Positions 1-6,389 of a DNA stretch of 8,231 bases are shown here, piece by piece. Position 1 is the stretch's first letter. Every line of letters begins with the position of its first letter. The position numbers were made by a program, and so were the translations under genes. The notes beneath the pieces are model-generated. The model was given only the letters and a program-made list of their open reading frames with translations. It did no database searches and was not told the origin of the DNA. Source of the DNA: Nitrososphaerales archaeon (lineage in GTDB: Archaea > Thermoproteota > Nitrososphaeria > Nitrososphaerales > UBA183); contig JASHZW010000004.1 in NCBI GenBank assembly GCA_030042335.1, positions 1 to 8,231 on the forward strand. The letters are read 5' to 3'.

Positions 1-99
1 GGTCCGACCTAGACTCATTCCGAACCTAGAAGTCAAACCACATGTCGTCGCCATGTTAGTGAGGTGGGAGACCCCTCGTGAAGTGGCGATGCTGGCACC
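1..99 (+). rRNA. 5S ribosomal RNA, 3' part (5' end lies outside the window)
   Basis: The stretch carries the conserved 5S core CCGAAC..AGAAGT at about 19-34 (helix III and its loop). It then shows a long arm whose strands GTCGCCA (47-53) and TGGCGAT (84-90) pair. That arm is capped by a GAGG/CCTC hairpin (61-64 with 74-77) and separated from it by purine-rich internal-loop bases, the normal arrangement of 5S helices IV and V. The closing strand GCTGGCACC (91-99) would be the 3' half of helix I, whose partner is beyond the left edge, so about 20-25 bases are missing. No 23S or 16S sequence is visible next to it, which fits a separately transcribed 5S gene as in many Thermoproteota and Nitrososphaerota. 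The 3' end is estimated to within a few bases. Confidence 0.85.
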
Positions 100-136
100 T
101 ATATCCTAAATCTCCCTTGGGTTCCGTCGTTCGGGT

Positions 137-149
137 AAAAGCTTTAAGT
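137..149 (+). promoter_or_regulatory. Putative archaeal promoter (BRE/TATA) for the DUF1512 gene
   Basis: A purine-rich AAAAG (137-141) is followed by CTTTAAGT (142-149), a TATA-like box. About 26 bases downstream of its centre, near 171, transcription would start, giving a leader of about 15 bases before the GTG at 186. It is the only AT-rich element between the 5S gene and the coding region. Inferred from spacing and composition only. Confidence 0.45.
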
Positions 150-185
150 TTGAGCCGTGGGCGGCGTCATCTAGTGTAGAGACTA

Positions 186-1307
186 GTGTCGTTGCTCCCC
201 GGTTTGGCGCTCCAGTTCGGCATCCCTGACGTGGATAGTCTGCTGAACGTCGTGTGGCTAGCTTCGATTTTCGTATTCTTCATCTATGGCCAGAGGCTCC
301 AGATGTACCTTATCGCGAACGACATTTCCCGTGCCCTCAACCGCCTCAAGCTGATGAGGGACAAGTCCCGGAAGGAGGCCATCGACTACTTCACGAGCTC
401 GGGGAAGGTCAGCGGAGACCCTACCCAGAGGATCGACGAATTCTTGGACTACGTGACGATAATGCCGGTCGACATGGACCCGAACGGCATAGTCGGCAAG
501 CTTCAGCACATCACCAACACGAGGGACGACAGAATCAGGGCCGAAGTGAGCCAGATCATACCGAACCTGGACCCCACGAAGATATCTGTGGCTGAGAACA
601 TACTCGAGATAGCGACCTCGCTGAACCAGATCCACAAGATAGTGAGGCACTTCTATCTTCTCGGAAAGAAGACGAACTCCTACATGCTGCTCTTCCAGCT
701 GCAGATGATAATGCCGATGGTGCTCCAGGAGGCAGACGCCTTGGTGAATGCCGTCGATACGTTCAAGCTAGGTCAGCCAGTAGGCGACGGCATAGGACCG
801 GTCATAGCTTCGCGATACATGCAGAACCTTCCGAAGCAGGTTGTCGGCAAGGACACGGTCATGACCGTGACCGAATACAAAGGCAGGACTCTCTACGTGC
901 TCAAGGCCGAGGGGCCTATGGGATACGTCGGTGAGCCGGGCGTTGCCATCCAGAAGCTGATAGAGGAGATGAAGGTGCCGCTCAACGCGATAATCATGGT
1001 AGATGCCGCCCTCAAGCTCGAGGGAGAGAAGACGGGTGAAATAGCGGAGGGAGTCGGCGCAGCCATCGGAGGGATCGGCGTCGACAAGTTCAAGATCGAA
1101 GAGGTCTCGTCCACCCACAAGATTCCCGTATACGCGATACTGGTCAAGCAGAGCATCCTCGAGGCCATCACCGTGATGCGTAAGGAGATAGCGGAGGCCT
1201 CGGACAAGGTCCAAGTGCTCATCAACCGGGTCATCGAGGAGAAGACGAAGGAAGGCGATAAGATTCTCCTCGCGGGAATCGGTAACACGCTGGGGGTTGG
1301 ACAGTGA
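186..1307 (+). CDS. DUF1512 family membrane-anchored protein of unknown function
   Basis: A 373-residue protein that I recognise as the archaeal DUF1512 family; no biochemical function is known to me. Residues about 18-37 form one hydrophobic segment (LLNVVWLASIFVFFIYGQ), probably a single N-terminal membrane anchor, and the rest reads as a soluble alpha/beta domain. Visible conserved-looking stretches are DPTQRIDEFLDYV (about 78-90) with the acidic/proline run that follows, a QLQMIMPMVLQEADALVNAVDTF region (about 170-192), a GDGIGP turn (about 199-204), and a glycine-rich GVGAAIGGIGVDK segment. The GTG at 186 is chosen because an in-frame TAG lies at 177-179 and a promoter-like box sits upstream; TTG at 192 is an alternative. 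The stop overlaps the next gene by one base (TGATG), so the two are surely cotranscribed. Family assignment is fairly sure; the role is unknown. Confidence 0.85.
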   Translation: MSLLPGLALQFGIPDVDSLLNVVWLASIFVFFIYGQRLQMYLIANDISRALNRLKLMRDKSRKEAIDYFTSSGKVSGDPTQRIDEFLDYVTIMPVDMDPNGIVGKLQHITNTRDDRIRAEVSQIIPNLDPTKISVAENILEIATSLNQIHKIVRHFYLLGKKTNSYMLLFQLQMIMPMVLQEADALVNAVDTFKLGQPVGDGIGPVIASRYMQNLPKQVVGKDTVMTVTEYKGRTLYVLKAEGPMGYVGEPGVAIQKLIEEMKVPLNAIIMVDAALKLEGEKTGEIAEGVGAAIGGIGVDKFKIEEVSSTHKIPVYAILVKQSILEAITVMRKEIAEASDKVQVLINRVIEEKTKEGDKILLAGIGNTLGVGQ

Positions 1308-1501
1308 TGAGCGGACAGCAGCAGGACAAGAAGAACAAGTTCATAGTCTACACCATCGAGGAATGTCCTGCCTGTGGGCAGAAGACGAAAAGGGCGTTCC
1401 AGCTCGGTGACTACGTCACCAAGGACGGCGGCAAGTGCACCAAATGTGGTGGCCAGACAAAGATTACCGCAATTTATGCCGAAGCTGCGCCGAAGACCTA
1501 G
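1307..1501 (+). CDS. Small zinc-ribbon protein
   Basis: A 64-residue basic protein with two CxxC knuckles, C20-P-A-C23 and C44-T-K-C47, separated by 20 residues, the spacing of a rubredoxin-like zinc ribbon binding one zinc ion. There is no signal peptide or membrane segment. The ATG at 1307 shares its A with the stop of the DUF1512 gene (TGATG), a typical translational-coupling overlap; a GTG one codon earlier (1304) would only add one Met. Its product may therefore act with the DUF1512 protein, but that is inference from position only. The fold suggests nucleic-acid or protein binding, not catalysis. Its TAG stop lies in a CTAG palindrome shared with the stop of map on the other strand. It could be mistaken for a ribosomal zinc-ribbon protein, but I do not recognise it as one. 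Confidence 0.85.
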   Translation: MSGQQQDKKNKFIVYTIEECPACGQKTKRAFQLGDYVTKDGGKCTKCGGQTKITAIYAEAAPKT

Positions 1502-2388
1502 GTAATTATAGACAACCCGCCGTCTTCTATGATCATCGTGTGCTCGAACTGAGCCACTGGTTTCCCCGATGCTTCCACTAGCGCCGGGTACGAGTGCATG
1601 AGACGGCGACGCTCGAGCTCTTTGAGCAGGGCCATGAGCCTTCCTTCCTTGTATCCTTGGTTGAACCATCGCGGCGAGAAGGGCAGCGTCTTCCTCGCGT
1701 TCCAGATTCTGTCAGTCAGGTCGTCCAGCTCCCGGTCTCCGGTCCTCTTCCTGACGATGAGTGAGAAGATGTTCTCCTGAGGTGACTCGACGACATAGCC
1801 GGCGGCATCATGCAGCGTGAGGAACGGCTCGATCGCGAAGACATCGCCCTTGTTGAGCATCGGGAGGCCCGGCGAATATATGTTAGGTATGCTCTTGCCG
1901 GCGTGCACGACATACTGCTGCAGCGTGTGCCCGCTCAGGTTCGTTATCGGACGGAAACCGTACGACTTCGCCGTCGACTCTATGGCCCTCCCTATCTCCC
2001 CGATTCTCCTGTCCCGCTTGACGATCTCGATCGCAGCCTGCAAGGTCTTCTCTGTGGCCTCGAGCAGGAGTTGATAGTCGGGGTTGTCGGTCATGGTCAC
2101 GGAAGTGTCAGCGACGTATCCGTCCACGTGAACCCCATAGTCTATCTTCACCACGTCCGACTCCTTGGTCTTCCCCTTCTCGTTCTCCTGGGGCGCGTAG
2201 TGCGCGGTCATGTCGTTCACGCCAATGCCCGCCGGGAAGGCTGGCTGACCTCCTCTCCGCACTATCTCTGCTTCGACCTTCTCAGCGATGTCGAGCAGCC
2301 CCATGCCCACAGTGACGGTCTCCCTTATCCAGGACTTGAGGTCCTTCGCAATCTTCCCGGACTTAAAGTACTGTTCAGGTATCTGCAA
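1498..2388 (-). CDS. map: Methionine aminopeptidase, type II
   Basis: This enzyme removes the initiator methionine from nascent proteins in the cytoplasm using a two-metal centre. The 296 residues match the archaeal type II length. All five metal ligands of the pita-bread fold are present: D83 (KIDYG), D94 (VADTS), H154 (LSGHT), E187 (AIEPF) and E282 (QFEHT). The accessory histidines H63 (TAHYAP) and H162 (VVHAGKSIPN) are also there. The insertion between about 205 and 275, ending in a winged-helix-like RLMHSYPALVE segment, marks type II enzymes. The start is TTG: an in-frame TGA-TAA pair lies a few codons upstream, and a TATA-like box is correctly spaced for a very short leader. The gene converges on the zinc-ribbon gene, overlapping it by 4 bases, and diverges from coaD. 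Confidence 0.96.
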   Translation of the reverse strand: MQIPEQYFKSGKIAKDLKSWIRETVTVGMGLLDIAEKVEAEIVRRGGQPAFPAGIGVNDMTAHYAPQENEKGKTKESDVVKIDYGVHVDGYVADTSVTMTDNPDYQLLLEATEKTLQAAIEIVKRDRRIGEIGRAIESTAKSYGFRPITNLSGHTLQQYVVHAGKSIPNIYSPGLPMLNKGDVFAIEPFLTLHDAAGYVVESPQENIFSLIVRKRTGDRELDDLTDRIWNARKTLPFSPRWFNQGYKEGRLMALLKELERRRLMHSYPALVEASGKPVAQFEHTMIIEDGGLSIIT

Positions 2389-2404
2389 TTTTCGTTCACT
2401 AATT

Positions 2405-2410
2405 CTTTAT
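2405..2410 (+). promoter_or_regulatory. Putative TATA box for the coaD-trpS-pheS unit
   Basis: CTTTAT at 2405-2410 would put transcription start near 2433, about 10 bases before the TTG of coaD. It lies downstream of the map box on the opposite strand, so the two pre-initiation complexes would overlap and might interfere with each other. Inferred from spacing and AT content only. Confidence 0.35.
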
Positions 2411-2419
2411 CAGTTCTAG

Positions 2420-2425
2420 CTATAA
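2420..2425 (-). promoter_or_regulatory. Putative TATA box for map
   Basis: On the minus strand TTATAG (2425 to 2420) would place transcription start near 2396, about 8 bases ahead of the TTG start of map. It sits within the 55-base divergent region (2389-2443) shared with coaD. Inferred from spacing; the hexamer alone is weak evidence. Confidence 0.4.
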
Positions 2426-2443
2426 CCCAACAACGTTAGTTAT

Positions 2444-2974
2444 TTGAAAGTTCGGGCTGGCCCGGGGCCGACAGAAGGTCGCAGGTTCAAGACAGTCGCC
2501 ACTGGTGGTACCTTCGACCACATCCATGCCGGACACAAGCGTCTGCTCGAAAGGAGCTTCGAGGTGGGCGACATAGTGATCATCGGCCTCACGTCCGACG
2601 AGTTCGTGGCGAAGGTGGGTAAGAAGCCGGACTACGACTACGCGACGAGGGAGAAAGCCCTTCGGGACTACATCGAGGAGAACTTCCCGGGTCGGAAGTA
2701 CGCCGTAGCCAAGCTCTATGACTATTTCGGTCCCGGGATAGCCAATCCCGAGGTCGAGGCGCTCGTGGCGAGCCCCGAAACTTCGCAACGCTTGGGGCTC
2801 GCCAACAAGATGCGGGCAGAGAAGGGGTTCCCTCCGCTGGAACTCGTGACCATCGACTGGGTTGAGGCACAGGACGGAAATCCGATATCCTCGAGCCGCA
2901 TCCGCAGGGGAGAGATAGACGAGGAAGGGACGCTCAGAGAGACAGGAGATTCGGATTTCCTTCCGGGAAAGTAA
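2444..2974 (+). CDS. coaD: Phosphopantetheine adenylyltransferase, archaeal type
   Basis: This enzyme transfers AMP from ATP to 4'-phosphopantetheine to give dephospho-CoA, the penultimate step of coenzyme A synthesis. The 176-residue nucleotidyltransferase fold shows GGTFDHIHAGH at 21-31, with the HxGH nucleotide-binding motif (H28-A-G-H31), and the second signature ISSSRIRRG at 148-156, which contacts the ATP phosphates. These motifs and the length fit the archaeal/eukaryal PPAT group (COG1019), not the bacterial one. The likely start is TTG at 2444; no better ATG or GTG lies before the catalytic motif, and the first 14 residues are poorly conserved-looking, so an internal start cannot be excluded. 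Thirteen bases separate it from trpS, so the two are probably cotranscribed. Confidence 0.93.
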   Translation: MKVRAGPGPTEGRRFKTVATGGTFDHIHAGHKRLLERSFEVGDIVIIGLTSDEFVAKVGKKPDYDYATREKALRDYIEENFPGRKYAVAKLYDYFGPGIANPEVEALVASPETSQRLGLANKMRAEKGFPPLELVTIDWVEAQDGNPISSSRIRRGEIDEEGTLRETGDSDFLPGK

Positions 2975-2987
2975 TTTAATCCAACCG

Positions 2988-4133
2988 GTGGAACAGGTTC
3001 TTGTGGAGAACGACAGGCTTGACCCGTGGGGAGACACGGCCGTCAGCAACTATGACAGGCTTCACTCCGAGTTCGGAATCGGGCGCCTAGATGAGTTCCT
3101 GCCGCGCTTCAGGCATCCGAGCCTCCACATGCGGCGGGGAGTCGACTTCGGCCAGAGGGACCTTGGCAGGATTATCGACGCGCTAGACAACAACGCCAGT
3201 TTCGCCGTCATGAGTGGGATCAAGCCGACAGGCATATTCCACCTTGGGACGAAGATGACTGCCGATGACATGATTTATTTCCAGTCGCTATCAAAGAAAG
3301 CCACGGTCTTTTACGCGATCGCGGACGTGGAGGCCTTCAACGACAACGGACTGTCGTTCCAAGAGAGTTCCAAGATCGCAGTCCAGAACGTCGCTGACAT
3401 ACTGGCGCTGGGGCTCGATCCCGAGAGAGCCATCGTCTACAAGCAGAGTCAGGAGATCCGAGTCATGCGAATGGCCACGATATTCTCGAAGGCAGTAACC
3501 AACAACATGCTGAGAGCGATATATGGCGATAGGCAGGTCGGACTCTATCTCTCGGCGCTGATACAGGCAGGAGACATACTGATGCCCCAACTCCCAGAGT
3601 TCGGCGGCCCGAAGTCGGTAATCGTTCCGGTAGGAGCAGACCAAGACCCTCACATCCGGCTCTCGAGGGACCTTGCGAACGCCTACCACCAGGAATTCGG
3701 CTTCGTACCTCCATCGGCGATTTACCACAGACTGATCAGGAGCCTCGACGGCTCGACCAAGATGTCGAAGCGGAGCGCCGCTTCGTCCTTCACACTGGAT
3801 GACGAACCATCCGTCGCGGCAAAGAAGGTGCTGGCCGGTTTCACGGGCGGCCGACCGACCATCGAGGAACAGAAACGAATAGGCGGCGAAGCAGACAAAT
3901 GCCCGATATACGACCTCTACCTCTTCCACTTTGCGATTGAGGATGAGTACGCGAGGAGGGTATACGACGAGTGCTACGGAGGTATACGCATGTGCGGTGA
4001 CTGCAAGAAGGAGCTCGCGGGGATAGTCAAGAAGTACCTGGAGGAACACGGGAAGAAGCGCGACTCTCTCATGAAGGACGCGGCAGAGCTGATTGAGAGG
4101 AGCCGGAAGACCCTGGACTCGATGGCAAGATGA
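2988..4133 (+). CDS. trpS: Tryptophanyl-tRNA synthetase, archaeal/eukaryal type
   Basis: This class Ic synthetase charges tRNA(Trp). The 381 residues begin with the archaeal-type lead-in LDPWGDTAVSNYDRLHSEFG (about 11-30). Next come the HIGH-type motif in SGIKPTGIFHLGT (76-88), the nucleotide-binding GADQDPHIRLSRD (216-228), and a KMSKS variant, STKMSKR (256-262). The C-terminal part contains a CGDCKKEL segment (336-343), also usual in archaeal enzymes. The GTG at 2988 follows coaD by 13 bases; GTG at 3003 is a possible later start. The last bases overlap pheS as ATGA, so translation of the two synthetases is probably coupled. Tryptophan and phenylalanine charging are thus expressed together with a coenzyme A gene. 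Confidence 0.96.
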   Translation: MEQVLVENDRLDPWGDTAVSNYDRLHSEFGIGRLDEFLPRFRHPSLHMRRGVDFGQRDLGRIIDALDNNASFAVMSGIKPTGIFHLGTKMTADDMIYFQSLSKKATVFYAIADVEAFNDNGLSFQESSKIAVQNVADILALGLDPERAIVYKQSQEIRVMRMATIFSKAVTNNMLRAIYGDRQVGLYLSALIQAGDILMPQLPEFGGPKSVIVPVGADQDPHIRLSRDLANAYHQEFGFVPPSAIYHRLIRSLDGSTKMSKRSAASSFTLDDEPSVAAKKVLAGFTGGRPTIEEQKRIGGEADKCPIYDLYLFHFAIEDEYARRVYDECYGGIRMCGDCKKELAGIVKKYLEEHGKKRDSLMKDAAELIERSRKTLDSMAR

Positions 4134-5644
4134 CAGAGACCGAGAATACACCGCTCCACCCTCTCGAGCAAAAAGTTCTTGAGTCGCTGGTCGATAAGGA
4201 CCGGCTCGATTTCGACTCGCTCGTGAAGGAGTCGGGGCTCAAGGCGGACCAGGTGAGGCGGGCCGTAAGCTGGCTCGCGTCCAAGAACCTGATCTCGTCA
4301 CGGGAGAAGACGTCCAAGACGATCACCATCCAGGGAGAACCTGTTGAGCTACAGCTGATTCAGAGGATGGGTACCAAAGGTCTTGAGATGGAGGCTCTGC
4401 GCAAGAGCTTCAGCTCAAACCAAGAGTTCGCCGCGGCCCTCGGCAACGCGAGGGCGCTAGGCTGGATCGAGGTCACGGAGAAGGTCGGTAAGCCCTTCCT
4501 TATCCTCAAGGACAAGGAGAACGCCCGCAAGTACGAATCCTTTGTCGCGTCGCTCAAGGGTCGGGCGACGGAAGACGGCGAAATTGCGGCCGAGTTCAGA
4601 CCGTACGTCGGGAAGTTGGTCATCCGAAACATCGCCAAGATAACCGAGTCCAAGTCCCTGACACTACAGATTACCAGGGAGGGAGAACGCGCTCTCAAGG
4701 AGAGCGCCTCAGGAAGCTGGGTCGAGAAAATCACTCCTGAAGTCACCTCGAAAATCCGGCTCACGGGAAAGAGCCCCAACCTGAGACCGATCGACGTAAG
4801 CGCCCCAGCCTCGACTGTGTTCCCGGGTCGAAGGCATCCGGTAAAGGAATTCATCAACGAAGTCAGGGAGGTGTACCTCTCGATGGGTTTCATAGAGATA
4901 GTTGGAGATTCGATCCAGCCCTCGTTCTGGAACTTCGACGCGTTGTTCACCCCTCAGGACCATCCCGCGAGAGAGCTACAGGACACCTTCTACGTCAAGG
5001 GCGGGCACGACGAGAGCATACAGAGGACGGGGGTCGTCGCTGCTGTGGCCGCAGTCCATGAAAGCGGATGGGAGACGGGGAGCAAGGGCTGGCGCTATTC
5101 TTGGGACGTAGAGGAGGCACGACGCCTCGTGCTCAGGACGCACAACACCGCCCTGACCGTAAGGGCCACGATGGAGTCGCAGGACAGGGAGACGCGCGTC
5201 TTCAGCGTGGGAAGAGTGTACAGGAACGAGAACCTTGACTACAAGCACCTGGCGGAGCTCCACCAGATGGAGGGGATAGTAGTCGGTGAAGGTCTCAACC
5301 TCCGCGATCTAATGGGCGTCCTCACGCGGTTCTACTCCAAGCTGGGTATGAGTGGGGTCAAGCTCTGGCCGTCCTTTTTCCCCTACACCGAGCCGTCGAT
5401 GCAGGTCATGGTCTACCACAAGCAGATGGGCAAGTGGCTCGAGATGGGGGGTTCAGGCCTCTTCAGGCCGGAGGTCACGCGCCCACTCGGCGTGAAGAAG
5501 CCGGTGATAGCTTGGGGATGCGGACTCGAGAGGCTTTTGATGCTCAGGCTGGGAGTTCAGGACATAAGGAAACTCTATGACAGTGACCTCGATTGGTTGA
5601 GGAGAAGGAGAGAAATTGCCAGTACTAAAGACGCATCTCACTAA
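4130..5644 (+). CDS. pheS: Phenylalanyl-tRNA synthetase alpha subunit
   Basis: This is the catalytic alpha chain of the alpha2-beta2 class IIc PheRS, 504 residues, the long archaeal/eukaryal form. Residues 1-130 contain repeated winged-helix-like segments (for example LDFDSLVKESGLKADQVRRAVSWLASKNLI), as expected of tRNA-binding N-termini in this group. Class II motif 1 lies around 253-285 (GFIEIVGDSIQPSFWNFDAL and what follows). Motif 2 is FSVGRVYRNENLDYKHLAELHQMEG (358-382). Motif 3 is in AWGCGLERLLMLRLG (461-475). The ATG overlaps the trpS stop by 4 bases. In most archaea pheT follows closely; here it is separated by 837 bases holding an antisense LAGLIDADG gene relic. A T-rich tract immediately follows the stop. 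Confidence 0.97.
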   Translation: MTETENTPLHPLEQKVLESLVDKDRLDFDSLVKESGLKADQVRRAVSWLASKNLISSREKTSKTITIQGEPVELQLIQRMGTKGLEMEALRKSFSSNQEFAAALGNARALGWIEVTEKVGKPFLILKDKENARKYESFVASLKGRATEDGEIAAEFRPYVGKLVIRNIAKITESKSLTLQITREGERALKESASGSWVEKITPEVTSKIRLTGKSPNLRPIDVSAPASTVFPGRRHPVKEFINEVREVYLSMGFIEIVGDSIQPSFWNFDALFTPQDHPARELQDTFYVKGGHDESIQRTGVVAAVAAVHESGWETGSKGWRYSWDVEEARRLVLRTHNTALTVRATMESQDRETRVFSVGRVYRNENLDYKHLAELHQMEGIVVGEGLNLRDLMGVLTRFYSKLGMSGVKLWPSFFPYTEPSMQVMVYHKQMGKWLEMGGSGLFRPEVTRPLGVKKPVIAWGCGLERLLMLRLGVQDIRKLYDSDLDWLRRRREIASTKDASH

Positions 5645-5652
5645 GTCCCCCA

Positions 5653-5669
5653 ATTCTTTCAGGTTTTTT
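5653..5669 (+). terminator. T-rich terminator-like tract after pheS
   Basis: Starting 9 bases after the pheS stop, the plus strand reads ATTCTTTCAGG followed by six T (5664-5669). Archaeal RNA polymerase commonly stops at such U-runs without a hairpin. The run lies within the last codons of the antisense gene, so it may serve pheS only by chance. If active, pheT must have its own promoter. Confidence 0.4.
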
Positions 5670-6042
5670 CTGCATCCTCATAGTGTCCGCTGACTATTCT
5701 ATACAGTGTTCTGATGGAGTAATTAGGATGAGAATCGTGTAGCTCCTTCAATCCGATACCTTGCTCATAGTTACGCTTAATCTCAATACGATCTACATCG
5801 GCGACTTTACGCCTTGCAACTAATGCTCTCAAAGCACGAACTTTCCTTCTCTTCAGCAGGAACTCCCGGCCTTCGCTCCTAAGATTCGGAGAGTCGAAAA
5901 CTTGGTGCCGATGGTGCTCGCGCCTCCCGGCCTCGACTTCTTTCTGCAGGATTGCTTGAAGTTCGTCCCCTGTTATTCGGTCTTCGCAGTAGAGAATGCC
6001 TGCCTGAAGCTCAATGGATTTCTTGTAGCTGAATGAGAGCAT
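5659..6042 (-). CDS. Longest intact frame of the LAGLIDADG gene (C-terminal 127 residues)
   Basis: This is the part of the broken endonuclease-like gene that remains open from an ATG, and a gene caller would list it as a hypothetical protein. It lacks the LAGLIDADG motif. It corresponds to residues 108-234 of the repaired protein: the second half of the endonuclease fold (SYKKSIELQAGILYCEDRIT), a basic linker (QKEVEAGRREHHRH), a strongly basic stretch (LLKRRKVRALRALVARRKV), and a helix-turn-helix-like tail. Within its frame there is no ATG, GTG or TTG upstream of 6042 before a stop. The ATG at 6042 matches an internal methionine of the repaired protein, so it is probably not a genuine start. 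Separate expression as a DNA-binding fragment is possible but unsupported. Confidence 0.45.
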   Translation of the reverse strand: MLSFSYKKSIELQAGILYCEDRITGDELQAILQKEVEAGRREHHRHQVFDSPNLRSEGREFLLKRRKVRALRALVARRKVADVDRIEIKRNYEQGIGLKELHDSHPNYSIRTLYRIVSGHYEDAEKT

Positions 6043-6361
6043 CTCTCTTATGCATGCAACAACCGAGTCGTATTGGCTAATCCACAGCGAACGGGCCTGG
6101 TCGAGTACAGACGTATCTCCGCAGTTTTGACACGCGCAGCGACTAAGAACTCTCTCAACATTTCAAGCTGGTCGGTGCTTTGATCTGAAAAGCCGAGTTT
6201 CAGTTCGAAATAGAAGGGTGCGCGGTTCTTGTCGATGATTAGACTTCCATCTCCATCGAAATACCCGGCTACTTGACCCCACGAATGGTAAGGCCGACCA
6301 AGTTTTGGGCTGGTGTTTCGGGATCCCTCTTCAGTGTGGCTCGTTCACCTTGGCATGACAT
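5659..6361 (-). pseudogene. LAGLIDADG homing endonuclease-like gene with two frameshifts
   Basis: Read on the minus strand, three frames join into one protein. Frame 1 runs from ATG at 6361 (MSCQGERATLKRDPETPA). Frame 2, from about 6305, gives KLGRPYHSWGQ then VAGYFDGDGS, a clear LAGLIDADG motif, and continues to about 6126. Frame 3, from about 6123, runs to TGA at 5659. Adding one A to each of two A4 runs (6303-6306 and 6125-6128, both in the minus-strand word CAAAACT) restores a single 234-residue reading frame with the motif at 31-40. One motif per chain implies a homodimer. The C-terminus (about 192-234) ends in a helix-turn-helix-like GLKELHDSHPNYSIRTLYRI. Two 60-base lines inside count 42-45% GC against 63% for a line of pheT, so it was probably acquired. 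It is free-standing and antisense, not an intein or intron in pheS or pheT. Whether it is dead, slippage-expressed or mis-sequenced is open. Confidence 0.8.
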
Positions 6362-6381
6362 TAACAAAGTACTGGGTAATG

Positions 6382-6389
6382 TAATATAA
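6382..6389 (-). promoter_or_regulatory. TATA-like element between the LAGLIDADG gene and pheT, readable both ways
   Basis: On the minus strand TTATATTA (6389 to 6382) lies about 25 bases before the ATG at 6361, so the endonuclease-like transcript would be essentially leaderless, a common archaeal arrangement. On the plus strand the same bases read TAATATAA and could start a pheT transcript near 6412, giving a leader of about 70 bases. It is the most AT-rich spot in the gap. Function in either direction is inferred. Confidence 0.5.

Noticed and set aside
171..188. Repeat CTAGTG (171-176, 183-188), also CTAGT/ACTAG inverted, just before the DUF1512 start
   Set aside because: Six-base repeats over 18 bases are expected by chance; no further sign of an operator.
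893..1669. Long minus-strand open frame (258 codons) across the DUF1512 and zinc-ribbon genes
   Set aside because: Low-complexity, Ser/Arg/Pro-rich product, opposite two well-supported genes; a shadow of high-GC codon use.
1810..2439. Plus-strand open frame (209 codons) antisense to map
   Set aside because: It lies opposite metal-ligand motifs of map; the composition is typical of a shadow frame.
3291..4151. Long minus-strand open frame (286 codons) antisense to trpS
   Set aside because: It lies wholly opposite conserved trpS motifs and shows no recognisable domain.
5652..5665. Similarity between AATTCTTTCAGG after pheS and AATTCTTTATCAG at 2401-2413 in the map/coaD region, a possible repeat or target-site copy
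   Set aside because: Only an 8-base identity in AT-rich noncoding sequence, with no flanking homology.
6345..6356. ATG-CCA-AGG-TGA in the same frame as the LAGLIDADG motif, suggesting an in-frame stop or a recoded TGA near the start
   Set aside because: The ATG at 6361 in another frame has better promoter spacing, and a single added A joins it seamlessly to the motif frame, so the TGA is most likely in a frame not used there. No selenocysteine element was seen.
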